From positions 62,001 through 126,000 of the forward strand of contig JAIXMO010000048.1 in assembly GCA_025677825.1 (NCBI GenBank): a stretch of 64,000 nt of DNA. Reading direction: 5' to 3'. A program made the position numbers and the translations under genes. The notes below the pieces were generated by a model. The model did not search any database. It was not told the DNA's origin and saw only the letters and a list, made by a program, of their open reading frames with translations. The stretch is from Helicostylum pulchrum. Its lineage: Eukaryota > Mucoromycota > Mucoromycetes > Mucorales > Mucoraceae. Shown here in pieces: positions 57,289-64,000 of this stretch; the first letter of the stretch is position 1, and the number at the start of each line of letters is the position of its first letter.

Positions 57289-59091
57289 AGATTAGAAGAA
57301 CCTAAGAGATGGTAAGTGTATCGTTGAAAGAGGGACTTCTACTATTTAGCTATATTTCTAATGTAAAGCATCACATTAAATAGACGATTATAAAGCAAGG
57401 CAGGAGTAATGAAGTTAAGTATGCCTGAGATATTATTGTGAATTTCTATATCATTTTATTTAAATAAATATTATATGTAAAATAAAGTAATCATTTGTAT
57501 AATAAAATAAACATAATGTAAAGAATATAAGTAACAAAAGTTCTAAAAGCGAGTGTATAAGCAAATGAAAAAATGAGGAAGCATGATGCTGGACCTTTCA
57601 GAATAAATGTAAAAAAGTTGTCAGTTGTAAAATTCTTGAATTTTGTTTTCAAGTTTTTCACATTTTAAAATCTCAGCCAAAATTTCTCGTTGAGCTAGTT
57701 TTTGCTGTAGCACTTTCATTTATAAATAAGCAATAGACAGTTTTTAAATATCCAATATTCGGTGCTATAACCAAACACGGTAATAAATAAGTATCTTTTG
57801 CGTAATCGCGTAAAGTTGATAATCGAAAAATGCGGTTACACAAAAAAAAGTTTATTTTTTTCTTGTCTAAAAAAATGAGATTTTTAAACGGCAATTACTC
57901 CTTCAAATTTTGCATTAAAGGTATTATTTAAAATGTATTAGAAGCATCTAGACGATTACCTTAGCATACGTGTTTATTCACAAAGAAAAGGCAAAGTAGG
58001 TCCAAAGTAATCGCAACAAAAATCAGTGCTTTTTGGCCAAAAAACAAAAGGGGTCGGCCCTAAAAAATGAAAATCGAAGAAAAAAAACAAACAAAAACGT
58101 ACGTTTTTAGTTTTTCTTATCGAAGATATATTCAAACCAGCTATTCTGTATTATACAACCTGGGTCCAAAACGCGTTTCCTGTTTCTTAATAAATTATTT
58201 ACTATAACTGCAGTGTTAAGTGATGAGTGATTGTTTCAAACTTAGATATCTCAGCGAGCTTTTTTTCCTTGGCAGTGATTTTCAAGCTGATATTTTTCTC
58301 TTATGAATGGTTTTATAACTATAGCTGATTCGATCGTTACAACGCATTTTATACTTGTGCAGTGTCTTTATATTTCTGGACATAAACTATCTCGTCCACT
58401 GTTTGATATAAAGAGTGTATTGGATTTAATTGTGGATTTCTTCCACTCCAAGAAGGACTTTCTTGGTTCTTTTATTTATTTGTTATTTGAATTTCGTATA
58501 TTAAGCGATTATGTCCGATCTTTTTTTTAAAAAAAAAGAAAAAACGAGACTTAAACGTTCGAGACCACTTTTTTAGGGTTCATTAACGTATCCGAGTCAA
58601 ACGCACAAGAAAAAAAAACCTGTTAGTCTTTCTTTCTTTGTACGTCAAAAAAAAACAATGGTCCAAAATTCACTATATTAAAAAAAAAACGAGCTCTTGA
58701 AAAAAATAGGGGGGAAATATCATAATATTCTTTTTAAAAATAAAAATAAAAGTATTTTACGTAGTATGGTATCCAAAAAAAAAAGTGCACTTCTTTTTAT
58801 TGTGTGCAACCATGAAGAAGAGAAAAATGTACCGTTTGAATCTATTGTATGATTTTGTTCCACCGTCTTTTTTAAGAAAATAGACCAATCTACATTTAGC
58901 TTTCTCTGCCTGTACCTATCAAGGGGGAGATATACAGACTGCAGGGAAAAAATGTATATGTTTTCCTTTATTAAAAAGGGTTTTATATTAATTGAATTTA
59001 TTGTTACAGTCAAAGTGGCAAAAAAAAAAAAAAAAAAAAAAAAAAAAGGTATATATTTCCAAAGAACACACACACACTTATACACACTTTT
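57289..59091. other. Gene-poor region with a decayed minus-strand coding stretch
   Basis: Contains a minus-strand coding-like frame at 57673-57894 (for example YAKDTYLLPCLVIAPNIGYL) and a stronger decayed stretch at 58107-58470. An A run lies at 59020-59047. No intact gene seen. Confidence 0.5.
58107..58470 (-). pseudogene. Decayed coding region, unknown family
   Basis: The minus strand reads EPRKSFLEWKKSTIKSNTLF, then after one TAA RHCTSIKCVVTIESAIVIKP, FIREKYQLENHCQG and, after a frame change, SSLNTAVIVNNLLRNRKRVL and DPGCIIQNSWFEYIFDKKN before a stop. The frame is otherwise open between these points. It looks like a gene inactivated by point changes. A further coding-like minus frame at 57673-57894 may be part of the same relic. 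Family not recognised. Confidence 0.45.
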
Positions 59092-59944
59092 TTAAAATTT
59101 AGCAATTACAACTACACATCCTACCAATCCTAAAGATGCTAGAATTCTCCATACAGTGTAAGTTCTTTTTGCTACGCCGACCAATGCAAAGTGATCAATA
59201 AGACACGCCATAATAATCTAAAACGGTTTTTTTTTAGCTTTATTTACCAAATATACACAAATTTATATTACCTGTGCACAAACAAAGATACTAGAACAAA
59301 GAAAAAAAGTAAATAACTATGCAAAACAGTATATGACGTATAAATTGAATTTACTTACCTTAGTACAGTAGCGGCACCTAGTCTTGGTACAGTCAAAATA
59401 TTAATGATAACATAATACGCACCTAAAATTCCTCCAATCCAAGCATACCAAGGAGCAGCTATTATACACGGGGGCAAGGAAAAGTTCAGTAAGTTAAAAA
59501 TACCAAAAAAAAAAAAAGAGAGCTAACTTTTCACATGATCATTTGGTAATGGTGTTTTTCCTATCGTCACATCCACAGCAAAAAATATCAGACAGCAGAC
59601 TACACCTAAACTGAACGAAATGACGGATGAAAAGGACCTTCCACCGTAACGGTTTAATGTTGCATTACAACCTATTATATAAAAGGTTAACTTGGTATAA
59701 TAATGTAACTCTTTGTAGTGCATTTACCTGCTTGAAATGCAATAGCAATACCTGCCATTATTAGTAAAAAACCGGAAAAGATTGGATTATCTAATAAAGT
59801 TTGCATTTTTTCTCGAGCAGATTCTAGTGTGGTTGTTCTTGTTAATTCGGTACCTAAAGTGTGTTCGTTTTTTTGATTCCGTGTAACACTAGACTCGGAT
59901 GATGGAATGTTAATTTCCAATTGAGACTTTTCTTCCGTATTCAT
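59092..59944 (-). CDS. YdcZ-family (DUF606) membrane protein of the DMT superfamily
   Basis: Five exons: 59728-59944, 59528-59671, 59359-59458, 59272-59290 (19 nt) and 59092-59217, encoding 201 residues. After an N-terminal cytosolic tail, the first helix is IFSGFLLIMAGIAIAFQAG, followed by GCNATLNRYGG, a helix from ISFSLGVVCCLIFFAVD, then the signature block APWYAWIGGILGAYYVIINI and LTVPRLGAATVLSIFVCAQ, and IIMACLIDHFALVGV with a last helix near LGLVGCVVIAKF. This is the YdcZ layout, here in a single protein of about 150 membrane residues, whose bacterial relatives are drug/metabolite transporters of unproven function. The 19-nt exon encodes SIFVCAQ and is needed to keep the helix. The topology inside the cell is not known. 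Confidence 0.85.
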
Positions 59945-61014
59945 AGCACTAAAAAGCGAAAAGATGAGTGTATATGATTGCTGGGCGAAATAAAAAGCTT
60001 TTTTTTTTTCTTCTTTTGTTTCAGTTTCAAAAAAAAAAAAAAAGTTAAAAGGTTTTAATTGTAACCGTGCTTAAAAAAGTGAAGAGAGAGAAAGAGAGCT
60101 TACAACTTTATACGCTAAAATTAAAGATGACCTTACACCAAGGGAAGCTATATTTTCCGTTCATGGGAACAGGTGTAAAACGTCCCCCGGTTAGACGGGC
60201 TGCTACCATTTAGAAACCGTGAGCAGTAACACCATCTATTTTTCATCTTCCGCTCCCAAAAAAAAAGTATTACCCTCTTCCCCAAATGATTTATCCAGCA
60301 ACAGAAGAAAATAAAAAAAAACGCCTTTTTGGATGTTTTGAAAATAAATCCTTTTTCGTACCAGTAACAAAGAAGTTTTAAGAGGTAATATATGATTTTT
60401 TTAATATAAAGGGAGAGAGAGGCATTTCGTCATCGGAGTCCAATAGTTTTTTGCTTCTTTAATTTGTCTCAATTATGTTGTAGCACAAGTCAAAAAGGTA
60501 CGCTTCCAATGATTACGATCGGATTGTATAAGGATTAGAGCTAAAAAAGAATTTGCTGCCAATATTCTGTGGAATCCATTATACAATACGCAACTCGCCG
60601 GTATAGTCATTCTTTTTGGGATTTTTTATTAATAGTTTTTTTTTCGATGAAAATATTTCATTATTGAAAAAACTTAATATGTTTTCCGCATTACCACTGT
60701 GTATATATAATTAAAAAACCTCCTTAAAAGAATATATATAAATGCTTGAACAATTAAAATATAGTATGACATAATGTATCTTTTTTGCTGTTATTATAAA
60801 CAAGCTTGAACCCTATACGATCTTTCGGTTGCACCACCATCGTCAATGAAACAATTATTTATATCTTCGAAATGCAGCAACCAATTAAAAAGGAAATATA
60901 TAAAAAAAAAAAAGGAGTTTGTCTATAAATACGATCCCTTTTTTTTTGTATTTCTTTTTTCCTTTCTTCTCTTTTTTTTGACAACTTCTTCCAATAAATA
61001 TATATATATATAAA
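59945..61014. other. Intergenic region
   Basis: AT-rich promoter DNA for two divergent genes. TATA box TATAAATA at 60924-60931, 84 bp upstream of the Cys-repeat protein start. No gene seen. Confidence 0.6.
60924..60931 (+). promoter_or_regulatory. TATA box TATAAATA
   Basis: Consensus TATA element upstream of the cell-surface protein gene, followed by a T/C-rich start-site region; suggests strong transcription. Confidence 0.55.
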
Positions 61015-61625
61015 ATGCAAACTAAGTTCACTATTTTACTTTTAAGCGCCTGTATCTTCTTATTTGCCCAAGTTCAAGCTGCTTGTTCTTGTGATGCTAA
61101 CGATACTGCCTGTCTTCAAAACTGTGGTAACGTACCTTAAAAAAAAGAAAAAAAGAATCCAAAACTAACTTTCATTTTGTGTGTGTAGTAATTCAAGGTC
61201 AAGGTTGTATTACCGCCTGTAACGGTGATAACGCTTGTTACGATAACTGTATTGCCAACTTCTGGCCTGGTCAATCTGTTGCTAGCGCCTCTGCACCTGT
61301 TGTTTCTGCTAGCTCTGATGCCTCTGTTGCACCTACCTCTGTTGTTACTCCTCCCTCTGCCTCTTCCCCAGCTGTCGCATCTACCTCTGTCCCTACCGGT
61401 CCTTCTTCCCCTGCCTCTCCCGTCGTCTCTTCTTCTCGTCCCGTTGTCAGCAACTCTGCTACTTTCTCTCCTACTGCTCCTACCACTGCCGAACCTCCTC
61501 AACCTACCGAAAACAGTGCTTCTTCTTCTTTCCTCGTACCTGCCGTTGCTATCGGTGTTGCCTCTGTCACTGTCATCACCCAAGTTTTCTTCTTGGCTCG
61601 TATGGGTTCAGTTCTCTTCAACTAA
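61015..61625 (+). CDS. Cell-surface protein with repeated Cys motif and Ser/Pro/Thr stalk
   Basis: Two exons, 61015-61126 and 61189-61625, give 182 residues. A signal peptide (LLLSACIFLFAQVQA) precedes a short domain with eight cysteines in a duplicated pattern: ACSCDANDTACLQNC and CITACNGDNACYDNC, each close to C-x(5,6)-C-x3-C. A Ser/Pro/Ala/Thr/Val-rich stalk of about 95 residues follows, probably heavily O-glycosylated, then a C-terminal hydrophobic segment (SSFLVPAVAIGVASVTVITQ) that is either a transmembrane helix or a GPI-anchor signal. It is thus a wall- or membrane-attached surface protein. It does not match the classic CFEM spacing, though it is similar in plan. A TATA box suggests high expression. 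Converges with the PRL phosphatase gene. Confidence 0.8.
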
Positions 61626-61858
61626 TCTCCTTTTTCTTTTATAAATATATATAATTTAATATTATTCCCCCCCTCCCCCTACAGCAAACTTTTTAATTTT
61701 TCTAGTAATAAATTTTTTTTTTTGACATTCAAAAATAATTGTTGTACCCTTTTTTTTTTTTAATGTGTTGTGTATATGTATGTGAAAAAAAAAAAAAATG
61801 CGTGTATAAAATAAAAGAGAAAGTGTGGGTGGGTGTGTGTATACGTAAGAAATCTATT

Positions 61859-62558
61859 TTAACAAATAATGCATTTACTCTTTGATCTAGGTTTGTAAGT
61901 TTCAATATATCGTAGCTGTTTCTTATTAATGGCACCTCGACGACGTTCACGAATATAGGATACAGCGTCTAATGCAGGCATACCATCTTCTATCAAAGCA
62001 ATCGCTACAAGAACAGGAGCTCTTTTTTTTTTTAAAAAAAAAAGCAGTAAACGAATTTTTAGTATATACACATGTATAAAAAAAGGTTATGTATAAAGTT
62101 ATACCTTCCTAAGCCAGCAACACAATGAGTGGCAATGCAAGGTAACTTTTGACCATCCTTTGACTTTTCTTCTTCCTCTTCTTGAGATGGGTTATTAAAT
62201 CTAGCTTCAATTAACTGAAGCCATGCGTCAACAATGGGAGCAGGTGGAGCTTCACCATCTACAAATACAAAATCATGAACTTGAATATTCTTTTCATTTA
62301 AAGGTTCTTTTGGATAGGTTGCTTCACAGCAACGTACAACGTCTGTAACGTTCCAACGTTCGAATTCCTATTTTTGATAAATTATTATCATCTTTTTTGT
62401 TGTTGTATGTTTTTTTTTTTTTTTACCTTGAGATATAAAGGTAAATTGTTTGAACTAGGTGCATCGACAATTAAGAAACGTAGCCCATTATGCTCAATAT
62501 AAGTTGGTGGATTAATCAATGGTCTAGCGGTGGTGTAAGGAGAAGTTCGAGTATACAT
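61859..62558 (-). CDS. PRL-type (PTP4A) prenylated dual-specificity phosphatase
   Basis: Exons 62427-62558, 62105-62367 and 61859-62021 encode 185 residues. The active-site loop [10 protein letters not shown], with catalytic Cys126, is exactly that of phosphatases of regenerating liver, and the general acid lies in the upstream WPD-like loop region ([11 protein letters not shown]). The N-terminal fold begins [20 protein letters not shown]. The C-terminus is basic (YKPRSKSK) and ends in the CAAX box CIIC, so the protein is expected to be prenylated and bound to the plasma or endosomal membrane. A fungus-specific acidic insertion ([15 protein letters not shown]) precedes the active site. In animals PRLs act in growth and magnesium transport; the role in this fungus is unknown. 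Confidence 0.93.
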
Positions 62559-64000
62559 AAGGAGGAAAATAAAAAAGGGGGGGATGACTTGTAAAAAGAG
62601 CTTTTTTTTTATCGGGGATTTGACTAGATGGTATCAATATTAACACATGTTTATATATGTATATATATCATATTGTTATTATCTTACATATACGGTCAAA
62701 CAAGATATAGAGAAAAACAGAGAAAAAGAGACTAAATAATATAAAAAAAGGGTGCTTTGCTGTTTAAAAGAAGAAAAAAAAAAGAAGAAAAAAAAAGGTA
62801 ATTGTTTAAATGGAAACAAGATGGGTTTGTAAAAAAAAAACACGCTCTTTTTTTTTTTTTGGTATTAAATAGAACTTTTTTTGTCGTTGTTGTTATTTTC
62901 GTTGTTGTTGTTCACTCTGTTACAAAAAAAAAAGAAAAAGGTCTCAGCCAGGATCAATCATGAAGCAATGAGAAAGAAGACGAAAAAAAAAAACAGTTTC
63001 TTGGTCTTTTCCCCCAAAAAAAAAAAAAAAAAAAAGTCCGCCCAAATTGATCAAAACTAACAAAAAAAGCTCAAAGCGACAGAAGGATTAACTCCCCGCT
63101 TTCCGTGGAAGTGATATGTTGAAGCAGATTCAAAAGCACATTTTTTACATAAGCAAGAACATAAATTTTGCTTTTTAATACAAAAGTGCCTATATATCCT
63201 TCTTCCTGTTCTTTTTGAACCGTAACAACGTTTTCGTGTGTTAATTTACACCTATTAAACCGGTAAAGGGAATACACGTGCCACTTACTATCTACAAACA
63301 AAAACTTTTTTTTTTGAATAGATAGTTTTTTGTTTACAGCAGAAAAATATAAGCTTATATCGCTACTTGCAAAGAAAATGAACATTATTTACTGATGTGT
63401 ACATAAAAAGTTCATTTCGGCATAAAAGAGTCCTGACTAAGCGGGGTAAAGAGAATCCAATCACAGCCATAACGCATTCCTGCATCGTAAAATGTTGAAA
63501 CGGTATCACGTCAGACTGTTTATTTCTTAAATCATCTCCCTTTTTTCTTTTACTGGTCTGATTAATTCTCTTTTTCTTCTCATGTTTCTGCCTTTTCCTT
63601 TTCCTTTGGTACTTGACGCTTTGATAGTACAAGTGCTAAAAAAAATCTTCCTCATCGTGTAATATTGATACGGGTTTATTCAAAAGAGAAATAGGAAAAC
63701 CGTGGAGGGTTTTTTTTTGTTGGACCGACCGCGTAAATTGATAGACCCAGCATAAGCTATCTCTCTGACCCACACGCAAGTATGCATTTTATCAGTACTA
63801 TATTTGAAGACAAATCAGTACTTAACTCATCTTCTTTGGAAACTAAGATAACTGTGTGGGTCATAAAAAAAAGATGCCTCTAAAAAAAAGTACAACTCCG
63901 AAACTTTTCAAAAGGGGGACGTTTTCCAAAAATAAATATAAAACAGAAGAGAAAAAAAAAGGTATTGTTATTATTTATTTCTTATACTACAGAAAAGCAA
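62559..64000. other. Terminal intergenic region with relic frames
   Basis: T/A tracts to about 63060, then two minus-strand coding-like frames (63071-63632) and non-coding DNA to the window edge. No intact gene seen. Confidence 0.5.
63071..63632 (-). pseudogene. Two adjacent coding-like frames, probably relic
   Basis: The upstream frame (63363-63632) opens with a very basic start and reads RLVRTLLCRNELFMYTSVNN. The downstream frame (63071-63385) reads FVDSKWHVYSLYRFNRCKLT and VLAYVKNVLLNLLQHITSTE. The two overlap in different phases and look like one protein broken by a frame change. Family not recognised; the second looks like the end of an enzyme or transposase-like protein. Confidence 0.35.

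Noticed and set aside
58303..58530. Plus-strand frame opposite the 58-kb relic
   Set aside because: The minus strand has better peptide character over the same bases; the plus frame is its shadow.
61137..61644. Other open frames over the Ser/Pro/Thr-rich surface protein
   Set aside because: Low-complexity DNA keeps several frames open; only one frame has a signal peptide, the Cys motif and a spliced start.

Overview
The window is nuclear DNA from an AT-rich, intron-rich fungus, most likely an early-diverging mould of the Mucorales (Mucoromycota). The grounds are many short GT-AG introns (mostly 54-80 nt), long T and A tracts, fungal-type single-copy genes (PRT1/eIF3b, PRP3, TOM22, UPF1, a CCE1-type resolvase, a HIS2-type histidinol phosphatase) and a carotenoid cleavage oxygenase of the kind mucoralean fungi use to make trisporoid sex signals. 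The genus cannot be fixed from the sequence alone.

Layout. 0-6 kb: the N-terminal end of calcineurin A (cut by the window edge), a bifunctional 6-phosphofructo-2-kinase/fructose-2,6-bisphosphatase and an orphan seven-helix membrane protein. 6-11 kb: a gene desert holding decayed coding stretches. 11-19 kb: a mucoralean orphan, TOM22, glucosamine-6-phosphate deaminase, then histidinol phosphatase and DAHP synthase head to head around a promoter with a Gcn4-type site. 20-31 kb: a dense block with an ER DnaJ protein, a Cys-cluster orphan, the carotenoid oxygenase (overlapping CCE1 by its stop codon), CCE1, PRP3, another orphan and a coiled-coil orphan with a frame problem. 31-37 kb: a Tc1/mariner fragment, a large membrane-anchored amidohydrolase and a second desert with relics. 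37-47 kb: a small secreted Cys-rich protein, eIF3b, a broken membrane ORF, a small two-helix membrane protein and UPF1. 47-57 kb: a Rad5/Uls1-like SNF2 ATPase with a PCNA-binding motif and a 3-nt microexon, a PMC1-like calcium pump and a tiny AT-hook protein. 57-64 kb: relic coding DNA, a YdcZ-family membrane protein, a Cys-repeat cell-surface protein and a PRL-type prenylated phosphatase.

Genes do not form operons. The functional links I see are shared promoters (HIS2/DAHP synthase), tail-to-tail packing (deaminase/HIS2, oxygenase/CCE1, secreted protein/eIF3b) and general housekeeping. Exon boundaries were set by hand: each intron was placed at GT...AG so that the joined reading frame stays open, and every complete multi-exon model sums to a multiple of three. 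The most striking observation is the 3-nt exon that supplies one aspartate of the SNF2 Walker-A motif. The window also carries a large load of relic coding DNA between genes.
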